Positions 1 through 6,581 of a stretch of DNA of 7,143 nucleotides are shown one piece after another. Position 1 is the first letter of the stretch. Each line of letters starts with the position of its first letter. The notes under the pieces are model-generated. The model saw only the letters and a list, made by a program, of their open reading frames with translations, ran no database searches and was not told where the DNA came from. Position numbers and translations under genes: made by a program. The DNA is from Chloroflexota bacterium (GTDB lineage Bacteria; Chloroflexota; Dehalococcoidia; Lucifugimonadales; JACPCL1): assembly GCA_016210395.1 (NCBI GenBank), contig JACQUI010000203.1, positions 1 through 7,143 of the forward strand, given 5' to 3'.

Positions 1-132
1 GCCAAAGGCCGCAAGTCGGGGAAGCCCTTCCTCATGGCGATCTGTCCGACGACGGGCAAGCATATCCGGGCCTTCATCAACGATGCCGCCTATATCCGGC
101 AAGTCCTCAACCGGCTGGAGGCCAAGCCGTGA
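1..132 (+). CDS. C-terminal end of a small unrecognised protein (5' truncated by window edge)
   Basis: Frame 1 is open from the first base to a TGA at 130-132 and gives 43 residues rich in Lys/Arg. A CPTTGKHIRAFIND segment could be the last part of a small metal-binding or nucleic-acid-binding fold, but only one Cys is visible. The start lies outside the window, so length and function are unknown. Its stop overlaps the GTG start of the resolvase by 4 bp (GTGA, 129-132), and the resolvase's GGAGG Shine-Dalgarno (117-121) sits inside it. The two are therefore almost certainly translationally coupled and part of one operon. I infer a recombinase-associated accessory protein from context only. 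Codon use matches the following gene, which supports real coding. Confidence 0.6.
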   Translation, partial: AKGRKSGKPFLMAICPTTGKHIRAFINDAAYIRQVLNRLEAKP

Positions 133-764
133 AGGTGGCCGTCTACGCCCGCGTCAGCACCAGCGACAGGGACCAGAATCCCGAGACCCAGCTCCTGCCC
201 CTGCGCGACTTCGCCCAGGCGCAAGAGGGCTGGAGCGTCTTCCGCGAGTACACCGACCAGGCCCCGGCCACCGACCTGGTCCATCGGACTGCCTGGCGGG
301 AGCTGCTGGAGGACGCCAGTCGCCGCCGGTTCGACCTGCTGCTGGTCTGGCGCATGGACCGGGCCTTCAGATCGGTCTTGGACGCCGCCACCACCCTGGA
401 GCGCCTGCGGGCCTGGGGTGTCGGCCTGCGCTCCTACACCGAGCCCTGGCTGGATACCACGTCACCCTTCGGGGAGGCGCTCTACTACATCACGGTCGCC
501 TATGCCCAGCTGGAGCGGGGCATCCTGCGGGAGCGGGTCAAGGCGGGCATGGAGCGGGCCCGGCGCCAGGGGCGTCGAATAGGCCGGCCGAGGGTGACAG
601 AGCGCCGGGGCTTCTCCCAGAGCTTTGGAGCAATTCTGGAGCGCCTCCAGGACGGCTCCCTGTCGCGGCGCCGGGCGGCCAGGGAGCTGGGCATAGGCTA
701 CGCCACACTCAAGCGGCTGCTGGACGCCCAGACCCAGGCCAAGCCTACCGAGGGGGCGGCCTAG
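129..764 (+). CDS. Small serine recombinase (resolvase/invertase family)
   Basis: This 211-residue protein is a site-specific DNA recombinase of the resolvase/invertase type. Such enzymes cut both strands through a phosphoserine intermediate and catalyse resolution, inversion or transposon movement. The N-terminus MKVAVYARVST carries the family motif with Arg8 and nucleophile Ser10. WRMDRAFRS (residues 74-82) is the conserved D-R-x-x-R active-site segment. The stretch LERGILRERVKAGMERARR is the long dimer helix, followed by the hinge GRRIGRP. Residues about 178-198 (RRRAARELGIGYATLKRLL) form the C-terminal helix-turn-helix that reads the DNA site. The length is normal for the small subgroup and nothing is missing. 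The GTG start is chosen because GGAGG (117-121) lies 7 nt upstream and the N-terminus aligns with the family. Known: fold and chemistry. Unknown: target site and whether it acts alone or with the large recombinase downstream. Confidence 0.93.
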   Translation: MKVAVYARVSTSDRDQNPETQLLPLRDFAQAQEGWSVFREYTDQAPATDLVHRTAWRELLEDASRRRFDLLLVWRMDRAFRSVLDAATTLERLRAWGVGLRSYTEPWLDTTSPFGEALYYITVAYAQLERGILRERVKAGMERARRQGRRIGRPRVTERRGFSQSFGAILERLQDGSLSRRRAARELGIGYATLKRLLDAQTQAKPTEGAA

Positions 765-1070
765 ATGGTGGCCGGGCCGTCTCCTGGTGTGCCCCGTCCA
801 GCGCCCCAGGGCGAGCGGCTGGTGAAGATACTGGCCGACATGCTGCGTTCGGCCCTGGCCTGGGAGCGGGAGCACGGCCAGCCCGAAAACTGCGCCCAAA
901 CTGAGGCCCCAAACGCCTTGACGGGTATACCCCGGCGTATACACTGTGGCCGCCGGAGCGCCAGGAGGCGGCTCCAGGTGATAAAGGGAGGGAAGTCCGA
1001 TGGTGACGATCCTGAGGGCGGCGACCAGGCAAGCCCTGACCTTCGAGGACCTGAAGGGCCTGCGGGCTGA
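765..1070 (+). CDS. Short hypothetical protein between the two recombinases
   Basis: An ATG follows the resolvase stop directly (TAGATG), with a purine-rich GAGGGGG about 8 nt upstream, so it could be translated by re-initiation. The first 45 or so codons look coding: G/C-rich third positions and a plausible amphipathic helix (GERLVKILADMLRSALAWER, residues 17-36). The second half looks unlike a conserved protein. It is rich in Arg, Gly and Pro, contains the promoter-like element at 918-945, and its last 71 bases overlap the large recombinase gene in another frame. I read this as a small recombinase-associated protein whose original stop may have been lost, leaving a read-through tail. It may equally be non-coding. 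No family recognised. Confidence 0.42.
   Translation: MVAGPSPGVPRPAPQGERLVKILADMLRSALAWEREHGQPENCAQTEAPNALTGIPRRIHCGRRSARRRLQVIKGGKSDGDDPEGGDQASPDLRGPEGPAG
918..945 (+). promoter_or_regulatory. Candidate promoter/operator of the large recombinase (two GTATAC sites)
   Basis: TTGACG (918-923) and TACACT (940-945), 16 bases apart, form a reasonable sigma-70-type -35/-10 pair. The spacer contains two identical palindromic hexamers, GTATAC at 925-930 and 937-942, centred 12 bp apart. The first is part of a perfect 10-bp palindrome, GGGTATACCC (923-932). A dimeric regulator, or the recombinase itself, could bind here and block RNA polymerase. The predicted leader then holds a possible stem, GCCGCC (949-954) with GGCGGC (967-972), and the GGAGG site at 987-991. 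Seen: the motifs. Inferred: promoter activity and regulation. Confidence 0.5.
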
Positions 1071-2583
1071 GGGCTACGTCCGCGACTCCACCCTGGACCA
1101 GCGGGACGGCTTCGGGCCCGACATCCAGCACCGCAACGAGGAGCGCTTCGCCCAGAGCTACGGCCTGGTCTTGGGCAGCCGCTGGTACACGGAGTTCGTC
1201 AGCGGCCGTAGCGCCAGCAAGCGGCAGGAGTTCCAGCAGGTCCTGGAGGATGCCCGCCTGGACCGCTTCGATGTCCTCCTGGTAGACCATACCAGCCGCT
1301 TCGGCAGGAACCAGGCGGAGTGCATCCGCTACAAAGCAGAGCTTCAGCGGCTGGGCAAGACCGTGGTCTTCGTCTCCCAGGGGATCATCAGCGGCAGCGA
1401 CCGGGACTTCCTGGCCGAGCGCATCAACGAGACCCTGGACGAGCAGTACAGCCGCAACCTGTCCCGCTACGTGGCGGCGGGGCTGGCGGAGAAGGCCTCC
1501 CAGGGCCTGGCCAACGGCGTCCCGCCCCTGGGATACAAGAGCGAGAAGCTGGACAATGGCAAGCGCGAGCGCAAGGTGCCCGACCCGGACACCACGCCGG
1601 CCCTGCTGGCGCTGTTGCGGGGCTACGCCAGCGGCCAGCACTCCTACCGCACCCTGGCAGACTGGCTGAACGCCCAGGGCTACCGCAACCGGGAGGGCGA
1701 GCCGTTCTCAACGGGGAGCGTGGAGCACGTCCTGTCCAACCGCTTCTACGCAGGCAAGGCGGTGTACCACCCCGGCGAGCCCGACGAGGAGGTCAGGGGC
1801 GGCGCCCATGAAGTCCCTGCCGAGGTTAAGGAGCTGTGGCTAAGGTGCCAGGAGATCAAGGCCCAGCAACGCCGGACCCGGGTGGGCGCTCCTCGCCGCC
1901 GGCCTCGGGCCTACCCGTTCTCACGCCTCGCCTTTTGCGCCGGGTGCGGCGGGCGGTTCACCGGGAAGCCAGCCCGCACCACCCAGGGGGACGAGTCCTT
2001 GCGACTGGTGGTGCCCCACGCCCGCTGCGACCTTCAGCCTCACTCCGTCCGGGTGGACTACCTGGAAGCCCAATGGCGGGAGGGCGTACTGCCATATCTC
2101 ACCCTCGATGACGGCTGGCAGCGGGGGATAGCCCAGGCCCTTCAGGACGAGGCGGGGCCTTCCAACGAAAAGGATTGCCGCCGACTGGAGAGTGCCCTAG
2201 CTAACCTGCGCAAGCAGCACCTCTGGGGGGATATCAGCGATGAGGACTACCGCAGAGATCGAGATGTCCTGGAGCGGCAATTGAAGGCGCTGGCGCCGCC
2301 GGGTGCCAAGGTCCATCTGCCAAACCTGGAGCGGGCAGCGGGGCTGCTCAACGACCTGCCCGCGCTCTGGGCTCACCCCGGCGTTAGCAACGAGCAGCGG
2401 GAAGCCCTGGGTCAAGAGCTCTTGGAGCGCGCCATTATCTCCGGCGGAACGCTGGTGGCAATAGAGCCCAGGGCAGCCTACCGCCCGCTGTTCGGATACC
2501 TGGCGAACCAATGGAAGAATTGCCTGCCCAAGCCCACTCGCCCCGACGATATTGGCCTTAAGCTGCCGCTGCCAATCGCCTGA
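1000..2583 (+). CDS. Large serine recombinase with zinc ribbon and coiled coil
   Basis: This 527-residue protein belongs to the large serine recombinases, which integrate and excise phages, cassettes or transposons between attachment sites. The catalytic domain spans about residues 23-165: GYVRDSTLDQ has Arg28 and nucleophile Ser30, and DHTSRFGR (96-103) is the second active-site motif. The recombinase domain follows (about 170-275), including GVPPLGYK and the typical SVEHVLSNRFYAGKAVY segment. A zinc ribbon follows with Cys313-x2-Cys316 and His340-x2-Cys343; the third ligand is His rather than the usual Cys. A charged coiled-coil-like helix spans about 392-431. Length is within the family's normal range and the frame is intact. 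The ATG is supported by GGAGG (987-991) 8 nt upstream. It probably has its own promoter at 918-945. Its stop lies 15 bp from the convergent ABC gene. The attachment sites were not identified. Confidence 0.94.
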   Translation: MVTILRAATRQALTFEDLKGLRAEGYVRDSTLDQRDGFGPDIQHRNEERFAQSYGLVLGSRWYTEFVSGRSASKRQEFQQVLEDARLDRFDVLLVDHTSRFGRNQAECIRYKAELQRLGKTVVFVSQGIISGSDRDFLAERINETLDEQYSRNLSRYVAAGLAEKASQGLANGVPPLGYKSEKLDNGKRERKVPDPDTTPALLALLRGYASGQHSYRTLADWLNAQGYRNREGEPFSTGSVEHVLSNRFYAGKAVYHPGEPDEEVRGGAHEVPAEVKELWLRCQEIKAQQRRTRVGAPRRRPRAYPFSRLAFCAGCGGRFTGKPARTTQGDESLRLVVPHARCDLQPHSVRVDYLEAQWREGVLPYLTLDDGWQRGIAQALQDEAGPSNEKDCRRLESALANLRKQHLWGDISDEDYRRDRDVLERQLKALAPPGAKVHLPNLERAAGLLNDLPALWAHPGVSNEQREALGQELLERAIISGGTLVAIEPRAAYRPLFGYLANQWKNCLPKPTRPDDIGLKLPLPIA

Positions 2584-2598
2584 CCCAAGACGCAATGC

Positions 2599-4530
2599 CT
2601 AGGACAATGGCAAGTTGTCGGTGGCGAGCTCCTGGGCGCTGCCGGTGGCCTGGTGGCCGTTGCCAGAGTGGGCCTCGGCCTCGTAGGTCATATGGTAGAG
2701 CCGGCTATAGAGCCCGTCACGAGCCAACAATTCGCTGTGAGTGCCAATCTCTACGATGCGCCCGTTCTGGAGGGCGACGATGCGGTCGGCGTCGCGGATG
2801 GTCGAAAGGCGGTGGGCGATGACGAAGGAGGTACGTCCTTTCAGCAGACGCCGGAGTGCTTGCTGAATGACGGCCTCGGTGGTGCTGTCGACGCGGGCGG
2901 TAGCCTCGTCGAGGACGAGGATGCGAGGGTCGGCCAGTATGGCGCGGGCGAAGCTGAGCAATTGGCGCTGGCCCAGGGAAAGGTTCTGGCCACGCTCCTC
3001 GAGCACGGTGTCGTAGCCCTGCTCGAACTGCTCGATAAACTCGTGGGCGCCGACGGCCTGGGAGGCTTGCAGGACGTCGGCGTCGGAGGCGTCGGGGCGA
3101 CCAAAGCGGATGTTGTCGCGCACGGTGCCAGTGAAGAGGAAGGGGTCCTGGAGCACGACGCCCATCTGCCGTGCCAGTGAGATGCGCTGAATCTCCCGCA
3201 CATCGTGGCCATCCACCAAGACTCTGCCCGCGGTGAAGTCGTAGAGGCGGGCCACCAAGGCGGTGATGGTAGTCTTCCCGCTGCCGGTGGGGCCGACCAG
3301 AGCGATGGTCTCGCCAGGGGCCACATGGAGGTTGAGGTCGCGTAGCACCGGCACACCGGGCGTGTAGCTGAAGCCGACATGCTCGAAAGCGACCTCGCCG
3401 CGCAGGGGTGGCAGGGCGACGGCCTTGGGCGGGTCCGCGATCTCGGGCTCGGTGTCGAGCACCTCGAAGGCGCGCTGGCCGCCGGCCATGGCTCGCTGCA
3501 GCTGGGCGTACTGCAAGACCAGCTCGCGAACAGGATCGAAGAAGCGCTGCACGTAAAGGGCGAAGGCCACGACCACACCGACGGTGACGTAGCCGTTGAG
3601 GGCACGGATGCCGCCGAAGATGAGCACCACGGCAGTGGCAGTGGCGACAGACATCTCGACCGCGGGGGCCACCAGGGCGGTAAGCTGCGCGGCCCGGACG
3701 TTGGCGTTGAGGTTGGTAGTGTTCACACGGTCGAAGCGGCGCAGGTTCTCATCCTCGCGGTTGAGGCTCTGAACAACCCTGACGCCGGAGATGTTTTCCT
3801 GCAGATTGGAGTTGACGACAGCGATGGCTTGGCGCACGTCGATGAAGGCTTTCTTGGCGTGCTCCTGCCAAATCCCGAGCGCAATCATGAGCAGGGGCAG
3901 CACGGCCGAGACCGCGAGCGCCAGAACCCAGTCCAGCCGGACCAGCCAGAACATGATTACGCCCAGGCCCAAGACATCGGCCAGCACGGTGAAGAAGCCA
4001 GAGGTCAGCAGGTCCTGGAGGGCGGTGACGTCGTTCTGGACGCGGGACATGACGCGGCCAACCTCGTTGCGGTCGTAGAAGCTGAGAGACAGCTTCTGGA
4101 GATGGATGAACATCTCGCGCCGCAGGGTCAGGAGAACGCGGTGGCCCATCCAGGCGGCAGTGGTCATGTAGCCGAAATAGGAAACCCAGGCGGCGAGGGC
4201 GAGGCCGCCCAGGACGATGCAGATGAGGGTGAGGCCGTGCATGTCGCCCGCCAGGGCACGGTCGGCGGCTAGGCCGATGAGGGCGGGCTGAGTGAAGGAG
4301 GTGGCGGAGAACATGATGGTGCCGAGCACGGCGATGACAGTGCGCAGCCGGTACGGGCGCAGGTAGCCGGCGAGGCGAACGACGACTTTGTGGTCGTAGG
4401 CCTTGCCCAGGGACTCGTCGGACCAGCCGTCGACGGCGCGGCGCAGGCCGCCGATGCCGAGGCCACCACCCATGCCGCCGCCAGGTCCGCCACCACCACC
4501 GGCGCCGGTCCAGCCACCAAAACCTACCAT
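2599..4530 (-). CDS. ABC exporter half-transporter, catalytically competent subunit
   Basis: This 643-residue protein fuses a six-helix exporter membrane domain (about residues 50-345) to a C-terminal ATPase domain. Half-transporters of this class (MsbA/LmrCD/TM287-288 type) dimerise in the inner membrane and export drugs, lipids or peptides. Visible motifs are Walker A GPTGSGKT (413-420), Q-loop Gln461, signature LSLGQ (517-521, consensus LSGGQ), Walker B ILVLDE with catalytic Glu542, and switch His573. The signature is divergent while Walker B and His are intact, as expected for the active partner of an asymmetric heterodimer. The first 30 residues are unusually Gly-rich (GAGGGGGPGGGMGGG) and probably a flexible cytosolic tail. 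The ATG has GGAG 7 nt upstream (4538-4541). It lies 53 bp behind the other ABC gene on the same strand, so they form one operon. Substrate cannot be told from sequence. Confidence 0.94.
   Translation of the reverse strand: MVGFGGWTGAGGGGGPGGGMGGGLGIGGLRRAVDGWSDESLGKAYDHKVVVRLAGYLRPYRLRTVIAVLGTIMFSATSFTQPALIGLAADRALAGDMHGLTLICIVLGGLALAAWVSYFGYMTTAAWMGHRVLLTLRREMFIHLQKLSLSFYDRNEVGRVMSRVQNDVTALQDLLTSGFFTVLADVLGLGVIMFWLVRLDWVLALAVSAVLPLLMIALGIWQEHAKKAFIDVRQAIAVVNSNLQENISGVRVVQSLNREDENLRRFDRVNTTNLNANVRAAQLTALVAPAVEMSVATATAVVLIFGGIRALNGYVTVGVVVAFALYVQRFFDPVRELVLQYAQLQRAMAGGQRAFEVLDTEPEIADPPKAVALPPLRGEVAFEHVGFSYTPGVPVLRDLNLHVAPGETIALVGPTGSGKTTITALVARLYDFTAGRVLVDGHDVREIQRISLARQMGVVLQDPFLFTGTVRDNIRFGRPDASDADVLQASQAVGAHEFIEQFEQGYDTVLEERGQNLSLGQRQLLSFARAILADPRILVLDEATARVDSTTEAVIQQALRRLLKGRTSFVIAHRLSTIRDADRIVALQNGRIVEIGTHSELLARDGLYSRLYHMTYEAEAHSGNGHQATGSAQELATDNLPLS
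3109..3142. repeat. 34-bp exact direct repeat, copy 1 (in active ABC gene)
   Basis: These 34 bases are identical to 5073-5106 in the neighbouring ABC gene. Both copies encode the LFTGTVRDNI segment just after the Q-loop, in the same frame and with the same codons. Surrounding sequence diverges at many third positions. Confidence 0.85.
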
Positions 4531-4552
4531 GTTGATTCTCCAGCCTTACGAT

Positions 4553-4568
4553 GCGCGGATAGCCGCGC
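4553..4568 (-). other. Small GC hairpin between the two ABC genes
   Basis: GCGCGG (4553-4558) and CCGCGC (4563-4568) form a perfect 6-bp stem with a 4-base ATAG loop in the 53-bp gap of the operon. No T-run follows on the minus strand, so it is not a standard terminator. It could stabilise or space the mRNA, or it could be chance in GC-rich DNA. Confidence 0.35.
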
Positions 4569-4583
4569 CGATTTAGTCGACAG

Positions 4584-6032
4584 TCAGGAAGCGGGGGTGG
4601 GCTGAGGCTGCGGCCGGGGCTTGCTGAGGGCCTCTTCCTGGTCGCGCAGCTCCAGGTCATAAATGCGCCGGTAGAAGCCGTGCTGGGCCAAGAGCTCCTC
4701 GTGATAGCCACGCTCCACGATGCGGCCCCTATTCAGGACTAATATCTGGTCGGCCAGCTTGATGGTGCGCAGGCGCTGGGCGATTACGAAGGTAGTGCGC
4801 CCCTTCATAACCTCCTGGAGCGCCTGCTGGATGAGGTACTCGGTCTCGGTGTCCACACTGGAGGTGGAATCGTCCAGCACCAGGATGGCGGGGTCGAGGA
4901 GCAAGGTACGCGCGATGGACACACGCTGCTTCTGGCCGCCCGACAGGGTGAGGCCGCGCTCGCCGACCCAGGTATCGTAGCCATCGGGCAGGGACAGGAT
5001 GAAATCGTGAATGCGAGCCGCCCGCGCCGCGCGCTCGATCTGCTCCTGGGTGGCGCCAGGCGCGCCGTAGGAGATGTTGTCGCGCACGGTGCCAGTGAAG
5101 AGGAAGACGTCCTGCTGGACGATGGCCATGCAGCGGCGTAGGGAGGCGAGGGCGAGGCCGCGGACGTCCTGACCGTCGATGGTGATGAGGCCCTCGGTCA
5201 CGTCATAAAAGCGCGGCAGCAGGTTCACAATGGTGGTCTTGCCGCTGCCCGTGGGGCCGAGCAGGGCGATGACCTGGCCAGGCTGGGCGTCAATCTCGAT
5301 GTCGCGCAGGACAGGGCTGAGGTTGCTATAACCGAAGGAGACTTTCTCGAACCGGACGTGACCGATGCCATGCTCCAAGGTCAAGGCGTTGGGCGCCTCT
5401 CGGACAGCAGACTCGGCGTCGAGGATCTCAAAGATGCGCCGGCCAGCAGAGTAGGCGCGGGCAGTGACGTTGATGACCATGCCCAGGGCGCGCAGTGGCT
5501 GCTGCAAGAGTGTGAGGTAGAGGGCGAAGCTCGCCAGTTCGCCCTGGGTGAGGCGTCCGGCCCCGATCTCGCGTCCACCGAACCAGATGGTCGCCGCCAT
5601 CGCCAGCATCCAGATGCCAGCCATGGCAGGCACAGAGATAGACTGCAGCCGGGTGGACTCGTAGGAGTCCTTGAAGAGCGCCTCGGCTTCGCGGGTGAAC
5701 TTTGCCACCTCGGTTTCCTCGCGCCCGAAGGACTTGACGACGCGGGCGCCGGAGAGGTTCTCCTGGAGGACGGTGGTGAGGCGGGCGAGGCCCTCCTGTA
5801 CGACGTCCTGGGTGGCGCGGGACATCAACTGGCCTGTCTGGTGCTTGTCATGGTAGGCGAATGAGAGGCGCTGAAGACGATTGTAAATGGAGTTGCGGAG
5901 GTCGTAGGCCACTCGCTGGGCGAGCCACTGGCCAAGGTACTGCTGGCCGTAGGCCGAAAAGGCTCGGAAGGCTGCCGCCCCGAAGATGGCGAGCGCCCCA
6001 ACGACCAGTCTAAGCCCGGCGATGACATCGGT
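4584..6032 (-). pseudogene. ABC exporter half-transporter, degenerate-site subunit: 5' truncated and internally deleted
   Basis: The reading frame is open from an in-frame stop at 6075-6077 down to TGA at 4584-4586, with recognisable exporter homology from about 6030. It begins in TM2 (LRLVVGALAIFGAAAFRAF). TM1 and the N-terminus are absent. No ATG, GTG or TTG occurs in frame before GTG at 5910-5912, which lies in the middle of the conserved QRVAYDLR segment. A second lesion joins MSRATQDV directly to VQEGLARL (near 5802): compared with its neighbour, 63 residues carrying TM3 and TM4 are missing, in frame. TM5-TM6 and the ATPase domain are complete: Walker A GPTGSGKT with Lys at 5238-5240, a consensus LSGGQ, Walker B LVLDD with Asp in place of Glu (4869-4871), and AQR in place of AHR at the switch. 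Those ATPase substitutions are normal for the degenerate subunit of a heterodimer. A shortened product from GTG-5912 (442 residues) is possible, but it could not fold as an exporter. Confidence 0.85.
5073..5106. repeat. 34-bp exact direct repeat, copy 2 (in degenerate ABC gene)
   Basis: Identical to 3109-3142 and about 1.96 kb away, in the same orientation. It encodes LFTGTVRDNI in the second ABC gene. The repeat could be a trace of gene conversion or of strong codon conservation. Confidence 0.85.
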
Positions 6033-6117
6033 ACCCCACCTGTTGGCGCATCTTGCCCCCGAAGGGCCAACCCTTTATCCTTGACTTCGGGCAACGGCGA
6101 GTCCGGCACAGGTAGGT

Positions 6118-6363
6118 ATGGCGATGTTGACGGATTACATACGGGCAGCGATGCGCCGAGCACAGTACGAGAAGCTCAAAGATGGCACGTTCTACGGCGA
6201 CATCCCTGGCCTGAGGGGTGTCTACGCAAACGGTGACCTTCTGGAGTCTTGTCGCGAGGAGCTTCAAAGCGCTCTTGAGGACTGGATCATCTTCGGGCTT
6301 AGGAATGGCGCCACAATCCCGGTCATGGACGGCATCGACCTGAATGTCGCCAGCGTCCCCTAG
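6118..6363 (+). CDS. hicB: HicB-family antitoxin (short form)
   Basis: This 81-residue protein matches the short HicB-like antitoxins that bind and neutralise the HicA mRNA interferase. The core TFYGDIPGLRGVYANGDLLE (residues 24-43) is the typical G-x-I-P-G-hydrophobic-x-G-V strand segment, and CREELQSALEDWIIFGL is the following helix. The usual end, IPVMDGIDLNV, is present. Unlike the longer HicB proteins, it has no C-terminal ribbon-helix-helix or HTH domain, so it may not repress its own promoter by itself. The ATG at 6118 has AGG (6110-6112) 5 nt upstream. A second ATG at 6124 has AGG (6114-6116) 7 nt upstream, so the start is ambiguous by two codons. It is divergent from the ABC remnant and its stop shares a base with the hicA start. 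A TTGACT lies at 6081-6086 but no good -10 follows. Confidence 0.88.
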   Translation: MAMLTDYIRAAMRRAQYEKLKDGTFYGDIPGLRGVYANGDLLESCREELQSALEDWIIFGLRNGATIPVMDGIDLNVASVP

Positions 6364-6581
6364 TGCCGCGCCTTGGGCCAGTTAGCCGCCGGGACCTGAT
6401 CGAAACACTGAGGCGAGCCGGCTTTTCCGGGCCTTACCAAGGCGGGCGCCATGAGTTCATGGCTAGGGGGAGTTTACACCTTATTCTGCCCAATCCACAT
6501 GGCCGGCACATAAATGTGTATCTGTTGGCACGCATTCTAAACCAAGTAGGGATCACCCGCGAAGAGTGGGCGTCTCTCTGA
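6363..6581 (+). CDS. hicA: HicA-family toxin (mRNA interferase)
   Basis: This 72-residue protein is a HicA-type toxin, a small double-stranded-RNA-binding-fold ribonuclease that cleaves mRNA when free of HicB. Evidence is the N-terminal VSRRDLIETLRRAGF helix (residues 7-21), the QGGRHEFM segment with the expected catalytic His30, the strand LHLILPNPHGRHINVYLL, and a final helix LARILNQVGITREEW. Length is standard for HicA. The start is GTG, sharing its G with the hicB stop (TAGTG, 6361-6365). There is no Shine-Dalgarno of its own, so translation must be coupled to hicB, a simple way to keep toxin below antitoxin. The order antitoxin-then-toxin is the reverse of the classical hicA-hicB arrangement. 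Frame and key residues are intact, so the toxin looks functional. Confidence 0.9.
   Translation: MPRLGPVSRRDLIETLRRAGFSGPYQGGRHEFMARGSLHLILPNPHGRHINVYLLARILNQVGITREEWASL

Noticed and set aside
83..904. Long plus-strand open frame (273 codons) over the resolvase
   Set aside because: It is a shadow of the resolvase in another frame, rich in Pro/Gly/Arg/Ala, with no domain; the resolvase frame has clear catalytic motifs.
745..1641. 298-codon minus-strand open frame opposite the large recombinase
   Set aside because: Low-complexity translation typical of antisense to GC-rich coding DNA; the opposite strand encodes an intact recombinase.
3379..4272. 297-codon plus-strand open frame opposite the ABC gene
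   Set aside because: Antisense shadow with an Asp/Gly/His/Glu-rich composition and no recognisable fold.
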